A stretch of DNA of 56,339 nucleotides. Origin: Pseudomonas sp. IPO3778 (GTDB lineage Bacteria > Pseudomonadota > Gammaproteobacteria > Pseudomonadales > Pseudomonadaceae). Shown here in pieces: positions 1-8,559 of the stretch (the stretch's first letter is position 1; every line of letters begins with the position of its first letter). The stretch covers positions 1 through 56,339 of the forward strand of contig NZ_JACARC010000046.1 in NCBI RefSeq assembly GCF_013386825.1. Reading direction: 5' to 3'. Below the pieces are notes generated by a model. That model searched no databases and was not told the origin of the DNA. It saw only the letters and a list, made by a program, of their open reading frames with translations. The position numbers and the translations under genes were made by a program.

Positions 1-21
1 CAGCAACGGATATGTACCCCA

Positions 22-1659
22 TCAATCCCCCCCCACCCCCAACTCCTCAATCATAATTTCCCGCATCCGAAACTTCTGAATCTTCCCCGTCACCGTCATC
101 GGAAACTCCTCAACAAACTTGAAATGCTTCGGCGTCTTGAAGTGCGCAATCCGCCCCTTGCACCACGTCTGCAGCTCAAGCTCATTGACGACATGCCCGG
201 GGTGAAACTTGATCCACGCGACGATCGCTTCGCCGTAGCGCTCATCAGGAATCCCGATCACCTGCACATCCGCCACCGCCGGGTGGGTAAAGAAAAACTC
301 CTCCAGCTCCCGCGGGTACACATTCTCGCCACCGCGAATGATCATGTCCTTGTTGCGCCCGGCGATGCACACGTAACCGTGCTCATCCATGGTCGCCAGG
401 TCGCCGGTGTGCATCCAGCCCGCCTCATCAATGGCCCCGTGGGTGGCCTCAGGATTGTTCCAGTACCCGAGCATCACACTGTAGCCACGAGTACACAGCT
501 CACCTATCTGACCCCGGGCCACGGTGTTGCCAGCCTCATCGATAATCTTGCTTTCCAGCTGCGGCTGGGTACGCCCCACGGTGGTCACCCGCCGCTCCAG
601 GTCATCGTCCGGCCCGGTCTGCAAAGACACCGGACTGGTTTCAGTCATACCGTAGGCAATCTGTACCTCACCCATGTGCATCTCGCTGATGACCCGGCGC
701 ATCACCTCGATCGGGCAGGTGGCGCCGGCCATGATCCCGGTGCGCAAACGCGACAGGTCGAATTCGCCGCGACGCGGGTGATCGAGCATGGCAATAAACA
801 TGGTGGGCACGCCGTAAAGCCCGGTGGCGTGCTCTTCGGCGACGGCAGTCAGGGTCAACAGTGGGTCGAAGCCGTCATTCGGGTAGATCATGGTGGTGCC
901 GTGGGTGATGCAGCCCAGGTTGCCCATCACCATGCCGAAACAGTGATACAGCGGCACCGGAATCACCAGGCGGTCTTGCGCGGTCAGGCCCAGGCTTTCG
1001 CCGACCATATAGCCGTTATTGAGGATGTTGTGGTGACTGAGGGTGGCCCCCTTGGGGAAGCCGGTGGTGCCGGAGGTGTACTGGATGTTGACGGGTTGAT
1101 CAAAGTGCAGGCTGGCCTGGCGGGTGTGCAGTTGCTCGGGCGGGACGCCTGCGCCGAGGGCCGCCAAGTGTGACCAGGGCGTGAACCCCGGGGGCGGGTT
1201 GGCATCGAGGCTGATGATGCCGCGCAGGTCGGGTTTCAGTTCCTGCAACATGCCGTGGTAATCGGAGGTCTTGAACGACCCGGCGCACACCAGCCACTGG
1301 CAACCGGATTGCTTGAGTACGTACTCCAGCTCACTGCTGCGATACGCCGGGTTGATATTGACCAGGATCACGCCGAGCTTGGCGCTGGCAATTTGGCTGA
1401 TGCACCACTCCGCGCAGTTGGGCGCCCAGATGCCCAGGCGGTCGCCGGTTTGCATGCCCATGGCCAGGAACGCACGCGCATGCAAATCAACCGTCTCGGC
1501 CAACTGCCGCCAGGTGTAGCGCCGCGGTTGATGGCGCACTACCAGCGCTTCGCCGTCGGGGTACTGCGCAACCGTGTTATCGAAGGCTTGGCCAATGGTC
1601 ATGGCCAGCAAGGTCTTGTCCTGACTGCCACGGCTGTAACTCTGATTCGGCTGATCCAT
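22..1659 (-). CDS. AMP-binding acyl-CoA synthetase of the leucine/isovalerate cluster
   Basis: This 545-residue protein belongs to the acyl-CoA/acetyl-CoA synthetase (ANL) superfamily, which activates a carboxylic acid with ATP and CoA. The adenylation signature YTSGTTGFPKG lies near residues 194-204. The late motifs HTGDLATMDEHGY and GRNKDMIIRGGENVYP are present, and the C-terminal TGKIQKF carries the catalytic lysine. The open frame runs further upstream, but the ATG at 1659 (MDQPNQ) fits the family start and leaves a 146-bp divergent promoter region before liuA. The substrate is not fixed by the sequence. Its position opposite liuABCD suggests a short or branched acid such as isovalerate or a related terpenoid acid, which is inference. 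The family assignment is secure and the substrate is not. Confidence 0.9.
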   Translation of the reverse strand: MDQPNQSYSRGSQDKTLLAMTIGQAFDNTVAQYPDGEALVVRHQPRRYTWRQLAETVDLHARAFLAMGMQTGDRLGIWAPNCAEWCISQIASAKLGVILVNINPAYRSSELEYVLKQSGCQWLVCAGSFKTSDYHGMLQELKPDLRGIISLDANPPPGFTPWSHLAALGAGVPPEQLHTRQASLHFDQPVNIQYTSGTTGFPKGATLSHHNILNNGYMVGESLGLTAQDRLVIPVPLYHCFGMVMGNLGCITHGTTMIYPNDGFDPLLTLTAVAEEHATGLYGVPTMFIAMLDHPRRGEFDLSRLRTGIMAGATCPIEVMRRVISEMHMGEVQIAYGMTETSPVSLQTGPDDDLERRVTTVGRTQPQLESKIIDEAGNTVARGQIGELCTRGYSVMLGYWNNPEATHGAIDEAGWMHTGDLATMDEHGYVCIAGRNKDMIIRGGENVYPRELEEFFFTHPAVADVQVIGIPDERYGEAIVAWIKFHPGHVVNELELQTWCKGRIAHFKTPKHFKFVEEFPMTVTGKIQKFRMREIMIEELGVGGD

Positions 1660-1686
1660 AGCGACCCCTGTTGTCTTTTTTGTAGG

Positions 1687-1745
1687 TTGACGTAAACGTA
1701 AACTACGATTGACAGGCCTGCAACGCAAGTTTACGTTAACGTAAA
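1687..1745. promoter_or_regulatory. Two MerR-type (LiuR-like) operators between the synthetase gene and liuA
   Basis: TTTACGTTAACGTAAA at 1730-1745 is a perfect 16-bp palindrome. A second, imperfect copy TTGACGTAAACGTAAA lies at 1687-1702. A TTGACA hexamer at 1709-1714, directed toward liuA, sits between them. In proteobacteria the liu genes are typically controlled by the MerR-family regulator LiuR, so these are its most likely sites. The liuR gene itself is not in the window. The arrangement suggests shared control of both divergent transcripts. Confidence 0.65.
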
Positions 1746-1805
1746 GGTGATCGCCTTCCCGGGCGCTTCCGCCACACAAAAACAACGCTATAAAGGTGCC
1801 TGTCC

Positions 1806-2969
1806 ATGAGTTACCCCTCCCTGAACTTCGCCCTCGGCGAAACCATCGACATGCTGCGTGACCAGGTGCAGTCCTTCGTGGCCAAGGAACTGGCACCCCG
1901 AGCGGCGCAGATCGACATCGATAACCTGTTCCCCGCCGACATGTGGCGCAAGTTCGGTGACATGGGCCTTTTGGGCATTACCGTACCGGAAGAATACGGC
2001 GGCGCCGGCCTGGGCTACCTGGCCCACGTGGTGGCCATGGAAGAGATCAGCCGGGGCTCGGCGTCGGTGGCGTTGTCCTACGGTGCGCACTCCAACCTCT
2101 GCGTCAACCAGATCAACCGCAACGGCACCCACGAACAAAAACTCAAGTACCTGCCCAAGCTGATCAGCGGCGAGCACATCGGCGCCCTGGCCATGAGCGA
2201 GCCGAATGCCGGTTCCGACGTGGTCTCCATGAAGCTGCGCGCCGATAAACGCGGCAGTGTGTACGTGCTCAACGGCAGCAAGACCTGGATCACCAACGGC
2301 CCCGACGCCAACACCTACGTGATCTACGCCAAGACCGACCTGGAAAAGGGCGCCCACGGCATCACCGCGTTTATCGTCGAGCGCGATTCGAAGGGCTTCA
2401 GCCGCAGCAACAAGTTCGACAAGCTCGGCATGCGCGGCTCCAACACCTGCGAGCTGTTTTTTGATGACGTCGAAGTGCCGGAAGAAAATATCCTCGGCGC
2501 CCTGAATGGCGGCGTGAAGGTACTGATGAGCGGCCTCGATTACGAACGCGTGGTGCTCTCCGGCGGCCCCACCGGGATCATGCAGGCCTGTATGGACCTG
2601 ATCGTGCCCTACATCCACGACCGCAAGCAGTTCGGCCAGAGCATCGGCGAGTTCCAGCTGATCCAGGGCAAGGTCGCCGACATGTACACCCAACTCAACG
2701 CCAGCCGTGCCTACCTGTATGCGGTGGCCCAGGCCTGCGAGCGCGGCGAAACCACGCGCAAGGACGCTGCCGGGGTGATCCTCTACAGCGCCGAACGCGC
2801 CACCCAGATGGCCCTCGACGCAATCCAGATTCTCGGCGGCAATGGCTACATCAATGAATTCCCGGCGGGCCGTCTGCTGCGTGACGCCAAGCTGTATGAA
2901 ATCGGTGCGGGTACCAGTGAGATCCGGCGCATGCTGATCGGTCGCGAACTGTTTAACGAAACCCGCTGA
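1806..2969 (+). CDS. liuA: Isovaleryl-CoA dehydrogenase
   Basis: A 387-residue FAD-dependent acyl-CoA dehydrogenase that would oxidise isovaleryl-CoA to 3-methylcrotonyl-CoA in leucine degradation and pass electrons to ETF. It has the N-terminal helical domain, the MSEPNAGSD flavin-binding segment near residues 130-138, and the C-terminal QILGGNGYINEFPAGRLLRDAK block. The catalytic base of isovaleryl-CoA dehydrogenases sits in a GLDxER motif rather than near the C-terminus. Here Glu247 in GLDYERVVL fits that pattern and separates it from short- and medium-chain enzymes. It is the first gene of a tight operon, 14 bp ahead of liuB. The family assignment is very strong. Confidence 0.96.
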   Translation: MSYPSLNFALGETIDMLRDQVQSFVAKELAPRAAQIDIDNLFPADMWRKFGDMGLLGITVPEEYGGAGLGYLAHVVAMEEISRGSASVALSYGAHSNLCVNQINRNGTHEQKLKYLPKLISGEHIGALAMSEPNAGSDVVSMKLRADKRGSVYVLNGSKTWITNGPDANTYVIYAKTDLEKGAHGITAFIVERDSKGFSRSNKFDKLGMRGSNTCELFFDDVEVPEENILGALNGGVKVLMSGLDYERVVLSGGPTGIMQACMDLIVPYIHDRKQFGQSIGEFQLIQGKVADMYTQLNASRAYLYAVAQACERGETTRKDAAGVILYSAERATQMALDAIQILGGNGYINEFPAGRLLRDAKLYEIGAGTSEIRRMLIGRELFNETR

Positions 2970-2983
2970 ACGGAGCGCGCCCC

Positions 2984-4591
2984 ATGGCTACCCTGCACAC
3001 CCAGCTCAACCCGCGCTCGGCGGAATTCGCCGCCAACAGTGCGGCGATGTGCCAACAGGTCGACGCCCTGCACACCCTGCTCGCCCAGGTGCAGCAAGGC
3101 GGCGGCGCCAAGGCTCAGGAGCGTCACACATCCAGAGGCAAACTGTTGCCTCGCGAGCGGATCAATCGCCTGCTCGACCCGGGCTCGCCCTTCCTTGAGC
3201 TCAGCCAACTGGCGGCCTATCAGGTGTACGGCGAAGACGTGCCGGCGGCCGGGGTGATTGCTGGGATTGGCCGGGTGGAAGGTGTCGAGTGCATGATCGT
3301 CGCCAACGATGCCACGGTAAAAGGCGGCTCGTACTACCCGCTGACCGTCAAGAAACACCTGCGCGCCCAGACCATCGCCGAGCAGAACCGCCTGCCGTGC
3401 ATCTACCTGGTGGACTCCGGCGGCGCCAACCTGCCGCGCCAGGATGAAGTGTTCCCGGACCGCGAGCACTTCGGGCGAATCTTCTTCAACCAGGCCAACA
3501 TGAGCGCCCAGGGCATCCCGCAGATCGCTGTGGTGATGGGTTCCTGCACCGCCGGTGGCGCGTATGTGCCGGCGATGGCGGACGAAGCAATCATGGTCCG
3601 CCAGCAAGCCACCATCTTCCTCGCCGGCCCGCCGCTGGTGAAGGCCGCGACCGGTGAGGTGGTGAGCGCCGAAGACCTGGGCGGTGCCGATGTGCACTGC
3701 AAGATTTCCGGGGTGGCCGACCACTACGCCGACAGCGATGAGCACGCCCTGGCGCTGGCCCGGCGCAGTGTGGCGAACCTCAACTGGCGCAAGCTCGGCC
3801 AGTTGCAACAGGGCACGCCCACGGCGCCGTTATATGGCAGTGAAGAGCTGTACGGCGTGATCCCGGCCGACGCCAAGCAACCCTTCGATGTGCGCGAAGT
3901 GATCGCGCGATTGGTGGACGGTTCGGTGTTCGATGAATTCAAGGCGTTGTTCGGCACCACGCTGGTGTGCGGCTTTGCCCACCTGCACGGCTACCCGATT
4001 GCGATCCTGGCCAATAACGGCATTCTCTTCGCCGAAGCCGCGCAGAAAGGCGCGCACTTTATCGAGCTGGCCTGCCAGCGCGGGATTCCGCTGCTGTTCC
4101 TGCAAAACATCACAGGCTTTATGGTCGGCCAGAAATACGAAGCCGGCGGCATCGCCAAGCACGGCGCCAAGCTGGTGACCGCCGTGGCCTGTGCCAAAGT
4201 GCCGAAATTCACGGTGATCATTGGCGGCAGCTTCGGCGCCGGTAACTACGGCATGTGTGGCCGCGCCTACGACCCGCGCTTCTTGTGGATGTGGCCCAAC
4301 GCACGCATCGGCGTGATGGGCGCCGAACAGGCCGCCGGCGTGCTGGTGCAGGTCAAGCGTGAGCAGGCGGAGCGCGCGGGCCAGGGTTTCAGCAGCGATG
4401 AGGAAGCCGCGATCAAGCAGCCGATCCTCGACCAGTACGAAACCCAGGGCCACCCCTACTACTCCAGCGCACGGCTGTGGGACGACGGCGTCATCGACCC
4501 GTTGCAGACCCGCGACGTGCTGGCCCTGGCCTTGTCCGCCGCGCTGAACGCCCCCATCGAGCCGAGCCGCTTCGGCGTGTTCCGCATGTAA
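2984..4591 (+). CDS. liuB: 3-methylcrotonyl-CoA carboxylase, carboxyltransferase (beta) subunit
   Basis: A 535-residue acyl-CoA carboxyltransferase that transfers CO2 from biotin on LiuD to 3-methylcrotonyl-CoA. Both crotonase-like halves are present. The N half has the GGSYYPLTVKKHLRAQ and DSGGANLPRQ segments and a GSCTAGGAYVPAM acyl-CoA pocket loop. The C half has LQNITGFMVG and IIGGSFGAGNYGMCGRAYDPRF. The length matches the methylcrotonyl-CoA carboxylase beta family. The ATG at 2984 is preceded by a purine-rich AACGGAGCG segment. Its placement between liuA and liuC and the companion biotin subunit three genes on make the assignment firm. Confidence 0.96.
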   Translation: MATLHTQLNPRSAEFAANSAAMCQQVDALHTLLAQVQQGGGAKAQERHTSRGKLLPRERINRLLDPGSPFLELSQLAAYQVYGEDVPAAGVIAGIGRVEGVECMIVANDATVKGGSYYPLTVKKHLRAQTIAEQNRLPCIYLVDSGGANLPRQDEVFPDREHFGRIFFNQANMSAQGIPQIAVVMGSCTAGGAYVPAMADEAIMVRQQATIFLAGPPLVKAATGEVVSAEDLGGADVHCKISGVADHYADSDEHALALARRSVANLNWRKLGQLQQGTPTAPLYGSEELYGVIPADAKQPFDVREVIARLVDGSVFDEFKALFGTTLVCGFAHLHGYPIAILANNGILFAEAAQKGAHFIELACQRGIPLLFLQNITGFMVGQKYEAGGIAKHGAKLVTAVACAKVPKFTVIIGGSFGAGNYGMCGRAYDPRFLWMWPNARIGVMGAEQAAGVLVQVKREQAERAGQGFSSDEEAAIKQPILDQYETQGHPYYSSARLWDDGVIDPLQTRDVLALALSAALNAPIEPSRFGVFRM

Positions 4592-4606
4592 ATGGAGCTG
4601 CACCCC

Positions 4607-5413
4607 ATGAGCGATTTCAATACCCTCGAACTGGTCACCGACCCGCGTGGCTTTGCCACCCTGTGGCTCAGTCGCGAAGCCAAGAACAATGCGTTCAACG
4701 CCGAAATGATCCGCGAACTGATCATCGCCCTCGACCAGGTCCAGGGCGATCCGGCCCTGCGTTTTTTGGTACTGCGCGGGCGCGGCAAGCACTTCAGCGC
4801 CGGCGCCGACCTGGCCTGGATGCAGCAATCGGCCGAGCTGGATTACCACACCAACCTGGACGATGCCCGGGAACTGGCAGAGCTGATGTACAACCTGGCC
4901 AAGCTGAAGATCCCGACGCTGGCCGTGGTTCAGGGCGCCGCTTACGGCGGTGCCCTCGGGTTGATCAGTTGCTGCGACATGGCGATTGGCAGCGATGAGG
5001 CACAGTTCTGTCTGTCGGAGGTGCGCATTGGCCTGGCGCCGGCGGTGATCAGCCCGTTCGTGGTGCAAGCGATCGGCGAGCGGGCAGCCCGTCGGTATGC
5101 CCTCACGGCAGACCGTTTTGGCGGCCAGCGCGCCCGGGAAATCGGGCTGCTGGCGGAGAGTTATCCGAGCGCCGATCTGGATGCACAGGTTGAACAGTGG
5201 ATCACCAACCTGCTGCTCAACAGCCCGGCGGCCATGCGTGCCAGCAAGGATTTGTTGCGCGAGGTCGGTCATGGGGCGCTCACACCGGCACTGCGTCGCT
5301 ACTGCGAAAACTCCATCGCCCGAATCCGCGTCAGCGCCGAAGGCCAGGAAGGCTTACGGGCCTTTTTGCAAAAACGCGCACCCAACTGGCAGTCTCAGGA
5401 GCCGCGTTCATGA
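4607..5413 (+). CDS. liuC: 3-methylglutaconyl-CoA hydratase (enoyl-CoA hydratase family)
   Basis: A 268-residue crotonase-fold protein expected to hydrate 3-methylglutaconyl-CoA to HMG-CoA. Oxyanion-hole elements are visible at KHFSAGADLAWM and VQGAAYGGALGLISCCDMAI, followed by FCLSEVRIGLAPAVISPFV. An in-frame ATG exists at 4592 directly after the liuB stop, but the GGAG at 4595-4598 is correctly spaced for the ATG at 4607 (MSDFNTLELV), so that start is preferred. The stop codon overlaps the liuD start (ATGA), indicating translational coupling. The crotonase fold is certain, and the specific reaction follows from operon context. Confidence 0.93.
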   Translation: MSDFNTLELVTDPRGFATLWLSREAKNNAFNAEMIRELIIALDQVQGDPALRFLVLRGRGKHFSAGADLAWMQQSAELDYHTNLDDARELAELMYNLAKLKIPTLAVVQGAAYGGALGLISCCDMAIGSDEAQFCLSEVRIGLAPAVISPFVVQAIGERAARRYALTADRFGGQRAREIGLLAESYPSADLDAQVEQWITNLLLNSPAAMRASKDLLREVGHGALTPALRRYCENSIARIRVSAEGQEGLRAFLQKRAPNWQSQEPRS

Positions 5414-7347
5414 AGACGCTTACCACTGTATTGGTGGCCAATCGCGGCGAAATTGCCTGCCGGGTGATGCGGACCGCCAAAGCCATGGGCTTGACCACCG
5501 TGGCCGTGCACAGCGCCACGGACCGTGACGCACGGCATGCCCGCGAGGCGGATATTCGCGTGGACCTGAGCGGCAGCAAGGCCGCCGACAGCTACCTGCA
5601 AATCGACAAGCTGATCGCCGCGGCCCATGCCAGCGGCGCCCAGGCGATTCACCCGGGTTATGGCTTTCTGTCGGAGAACGCCGGGTTCGCCCGTGCTATT
5701 GAAGCCGCCGGGTTGATCTTCCTCGGCCCGCCCGCCTCGGCCATTGATGCCATGGGCAGCAAGTCGGCGGCCAAGGCGCTGATGGAAACCGCCGGCGTGC
5801 CGCTGGTGCCGGGCTATCACGGTGACGCCCAAGACCTGGAGACCTTTCGCCAGGCGGCCGAGCGCATCGGTTACCCGGTGCTGCTCAAGGCCACCGCAGG
5901 CGGTGGCGGCAAGGGCATGAAAGTGGTCGAAGACGTCAGCCAACTGGCCGAAGCCCTGGCCTCGGCCCAACGCGAAGCGCTGTCTTCGTTTGGCAATGCG
6001 CAGATGCTGGTGGAGAAGTATTTGCTCAAGCCGCGTCACGTGGAAATCCAGGTGTTCGCCGACCAGCATGGGCATTGCCTGTACCTCAACGAGCGCGATT
6101 GCTCGATCCAGCGGCGCCACCAGAAAGTCGTCGAGGAAGCACCGGCGCCGGGCCTGAGTGTCGAGCAGCGCAAAGCCATGGGCGAGGCGGCAGTTCGTGC
6201 GGCCCAGGCCATCGGTTATGTGGGTGCGGGCACGGTGGAGTTCTTGCTGGACGCACGGGGCGAGTTTTTCTTCATGGAGATGAACACCCGGCTGCAGGTG
6301 GAACACCCGGTGACCGAGGCCATCACCGGCCTGGACCTGGTGGCCTGGCAGATTCGTGTGGCCCAGGGCGAGCCGTTGCCGATGACCCAGGCGCAAGTAC
6401 CGCTGCGGGGGCATGCGATTGAAGTGCGCTTGTATGCCGAGGACCCGGCCAATGATTTCCTGCCGGCCACCGGGCACCTGGCGTTGTACCGCGAATCCAC
6501 GCCCGGGCCGGGGCGCCGGGTGGACAGCGGCGTCGAACAAGGCGACAACGTGTCACCGTTCTACGACCCGATGCTGGGCAAGCTGATTGCCTGGGGCGAA
6601 GACCGCGAGCAGGCACGCCTGCGGCTGCTGGGCATGCTGGATGAATTTGCCGTGGGTGGACTGAAGACCAACCTGGGCTTTTTGCGGCGCATCATCGGCC
6701 ATCCGGCGTTTGCGGCTGCCGAGCTGGACACCGGGTTTATCCCGCGTTATCAGGATGAACTGCTGCCCGCGCCCGGCGAGTTAAGCGATGAGTTCTGGCA
6801 GGCGGCAGGCCAGGGGTTCATGCAAACCCAACCGAGCAATGATCCCCGTTCGCCCTGGGCAGACACCCGTGGCTTTCGCGCCGGGTTGCCGGCCGAGGTT
6901 TCCCTGCATTTGAGCTGCAATGGCCAGGAGCGCCTGGTAACGCTGCAACCCGGCGTCAACCCGCCCCAGTTGCGCGGCGAGCAGTTGCTGATCGACCAGC
7001 AAGGCGTGCGCCGCTCTCATCTGGCCGTACGCGAGGGCGACAGCCTGTTTCTGCGCTGGGACGGCGAGGTACACAGCGTCAGCCTGTTTGACCCGATCGC
7101 CGCCGTCGACGCCAGCCAGTCCCATCAGGGCGGCCTGACCGCGCCAATGAACGGCAGCATCGTGCGGGTGCTGGTGGAGGTCGGGCAAACGGTTGAAGCC
7201 GGGACGCAATTGGTGGTGCTGGAAGCCATGAAGATGGAACACAGCATCCGTGCGCCCCACGCCGGGGCGGTCAAGGCACTGTATTGCCAGGAAGGTGAAA
7301 TGGTCAGTGAAGGCAGCGCACTGGTGGAGCTGGAAGCCGCGAGCTAA
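5410..7347 (+). CDS. liuD: 3-methylcrotonyl-CoA carboxylase, biotin-containing (alpha) subunit
   Basis: A 645-residue biotin carboxylase/carrier fusion. The N-terminal ATP-grasp biotin carboxylase begins VLVANRGEIACRVMRTAK and contains the glycine-rich ATP loop KATAGGGGKGMK, the ERDCSIQRRHQKVVEE segment and EMNTRLQVEHPVTE. The C-terminal biotinyl domain carries EAMKMEH with the target lysine near residue 608. The longer open frame upstream overlaps liuC. The ATG at 5410, sharing ATGA with the liuC stop, is the sensible start. Its stop overlaps by 4 bp the stop of the convergent repressor gene at 7344, so there is no room for a terminator. liuE (HMG-CoA lyase) does not follow here and must lie elsewhere or upstream. 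Confidence 0.96.
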   Translation: MKTLTTVLVANRGEIACRVMRTAKAMGLTTVAVHSATDRDARHAREADIRVDLSGSKAADSYLQIDKLIAAAHASGAQAIHPGYGFLSENAGFARAIEAAGLIFLGPPASAIDAMGSKSAAKALMETAGVPLVPGYHGDAQDLETFRQAAERIGYPVLLKATAGGGGKGMKVVEDVSQLAEALASAQREALSSFGNAQMLVEKYLLKPRHVEIQVFADQHGHCLYLNERDCSIQRRHQKVVEEAPAPGLSVEQRKAMGEAAVRAAQAIGYVGAGTVEFLLDARGEFFFMEMNTRLQVEHPVTEAITGLDLVAWQIRVAQGEPLPMTQAQVPLRGHAIEVRLYAEDPANDFLPATGHLALYRESTPGPGRRVDSGVEQGDNVSPFYDPMLGKLIAWGEDREQARLRLLGMLDEFAVGGLKTNLGFLRRIIGHPAFAAAELDTGFIPRYQDELLPAPGELSDEFWQAAGQGFMQTQPSNDPRSPWADTRGFRAGLPAEVSLHLSCNGQERLVTLQPGVNPPQLRGEQLLIDQQGVRRSHLAVREGDSLFLRWDGEVHSVSLFDPIAAVDASQSHQGGLTAPMNGSIVRVLVEVGQTVEAGTQLVVLEAMKMEHSIRAPHAGAVKALYCQEGEMVSEGSALVELEAAS

Positions 7348-7991
7348 AACTGCGTGACCGCCTGCACCACCACGCCGATGATCCGGCACTCAGCGCTGAA
7401 GAGCATTTTCGGGTAAGTCGGGTTGAGCGGTACTAGGTAAAACTGGCCGCTTTCCTGCACCCATTTGCGCAAGGTCGCCTGGGGATTGAACGCCCATTGG
7501 GCCACCACCAGTTTGCCAGGCTCGGGCCGGACGGCCGGGTCCACCAGAACCATCATGCCCTCACTGATACTCAAGCCGCTGGGGGCCGTCATGGCATCGC
7601 CAATCACCCGTAGCCAGAACGCCTTGCCACGGGCGTGATAGTCACTCATCTGGAAACGGGCAACGCCGTAAGGCCGAGATTCTTCCTGCAACAGATACCC
7701 TCCTTTCCCTTCACTCACCGGGTAACGGTAATTCAGGTTGTAGTGCGGCGTCGGCTCCAACTCTTCCTCCACCGGCGCGACCGCCTTCTCGCGAACCACC
7801 AGCGCCACCTCGAGGTAGCCCAGGCCCAGTTCCTCCATCACCCGGTTCATGTCGGCGAGGCTCGGCACCCGGCGCTTGTTCAACCAATGGCCGACCCCGC
7901 CCTGGGACATGCCCAGCCGCGTGGCCAATTGATCCTGCGTGACCTTGCGGTCTTTCATGCTGGCCTTGACCAACGCTATCCATTTATCCAT
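7344..7991 (-). CDS. XRE/S24 LexA-like repressor with the nucleophile serine replaced by alanine
   Basis: A 215-residue two-domain regulator. The N-terminal Cro/CI helix-turn-helix is near residues 15-45 (QDQLATRLGMSQGGVGHWLNKRR), and a peptidase S24 (LexA/CI C-terminal) fold begins near residue 85. In self-cleaving members the nucleophile lies in a GDSM-type motif; here it reads GDAM with Ala133, coded GCC. The usual catalytic lysine region reads ATLRKW (Lys176, with Arg at the neighbouring position). Autocleavage therefore looks impaired. The ATG at 7991 (MDKWIALVK) is chosen because the helix-turn-helix starts soon after it and the upstream extension is unlike the family. Two matching operator-like sites lie just upstream. 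No phage genes flank it. Confidence 0.85.
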   Translation of the reverse strand: MDKWIALVKASMKDRKVTQDQLATRLGMSQGGVGHWLNKRRVPSLADMNRVMEELGLGYLEVALVVREKAVAPVEEELEPTPHYNLNYRYPVSEGKGGYLLQEESRPYGVARFQMSDYHARGKAFWLRVIGDAMTAPSGLSISEGMMVLVDPAVRPEPGKLVVAQWAFNPQATLRKWVQESGQFYLVPLNPTYPKMLFSAECRIIGVVVQAVTQF

Positions 7992-8000
7992 GGGGCCTGA

Positions 8001-8075
8001 CAATACGTTGTGTACTCCCCACGACAATAAACAGTTTGTAGTAATCAATAAAACGCCATAAATACGATTCGTACT
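8001..8075. promoter_or_regulatory. Pair of operator-like repeats between the S24 repressor and the DUF3077-like gene
   Basis: Read on the minus strand, AGTACACAACGTATTG (8016-8001) and AGTACGAATCGTATTT (8075-8060) match at 12 of 16 positions, with AGTAC and CGTATT conserved. The second copy contains the palindrome TACGA-T-TCGTA. One copy lies next to each divergent gene start, so they are the obvious candidates for the repressor's own operators. No other instance was noticed in the window. This is inference from symmetry and position. Confidence 0.5.
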
Positions 8076-8119
8076 AATATCGGTTGCAGGCTTTCGACAC
8101 CCACCAGAGCACCGACCTT

Positions 8120-8482
8120 ATGACGACAACCCCGTATCCCCTTCCCGAAACCTGCGATGACGACGAGGTGCTGTTCATGCGCAGCAGTGGCGCCGCCCAG
8201 CGCGCACTGGACTATTACTTGAAAGAGGACATCACGCCGACGCCCGCCGACGACACCTTGTTCGAGGCCAAGCCCGGCATCAGCGATGAGGAAGCACTCG
8301 TCCACGCCTCCGACCTGCTGCGCAGCGCTGCGGCCACCGCGTACGAATCGGCAAACAGCGCCCACGGCAATAGCCGGGACCTGGCGTTTTCAGTGGTCTA
8401 TTTGATTGATATGGCGAAGGTGATGGTGGAGCGATCGCTGCGGCTTTCGGCCAGGGACACCGAACACTCGGCCAGGATGTAG
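8120..8482 (+). CDS. Small Pseudomonas protein of the DUF3077/DUF6124 type
   Basis: A 120-residue protein with an acidic N-terminal half and a C-terminal helical segment. The stretch FEAKPGISDEEALVHASDLL and the following SAAATAYESA and LIDMAKVMVERSL resemble the short helical DUF3077/DUF6124 proteins that occur in many copies in Pseudomonas genomes; this is recognition from memory. There is no signal peptide, membrane segment or catalytic motif. The frame opens at 8084, but the ATG at 8120 (MTTTPYP) is preferred because it clears the operator-like site at 8060-8075. The function is unknown. Divergence from the repressor across paired operators suggests it is that repressor's target. Confidence 0.75.
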   Translation: MTTTPYPLPETCDDDEVLFMRSSGAAQRALDYYLKEDITPTPADDTLFEAKPGISDEEALVHASDLLRSAAATAYESANSAHGNSRDLAFSVVYLIDMAKVMVERSLRLSARDTEHSARM

Positions 8483-8525
8483 CAGACGCGAAGGAAAAAT
8501 ATTTCTATCTGAGGGATAAAAACAT

Positions 8526-8556
8526 TTGACTTGCAAATGATAATGATTATTATTGG
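8526..8556 (+). promoter_or_regulatory. prrF promoter overlapped by a Fur box
   Basis: TTGACT at 8526-8531 and TATTAT at 8548-8553 are separated by 16 bp and point to the RNA at about 8560. The spacer and -10 region contain GATAATGATTATTATT (8539-8554), a close match to the Fur box GATAATGATAATCATTATC. Fe-bound Fur would cover the -10 element and silence transcription when iron is plentiful, as established for PrrF RNAs. Confidence 0.85.
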
Positions 8557-8559
8557 ACC

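Noticed and set aside
3830..5272. 480-codon open frame opposite liuB and liuC
   Set aside because: It is antisense to two clear enzymes and has low-complexity composition.
7344..8482. Prophage remnant around the S24 repressor
   Set aside because: Neighbours are the liu operon, a DUF3077-like gene and prrF; no integrase, structural gene or attachment site is seen.
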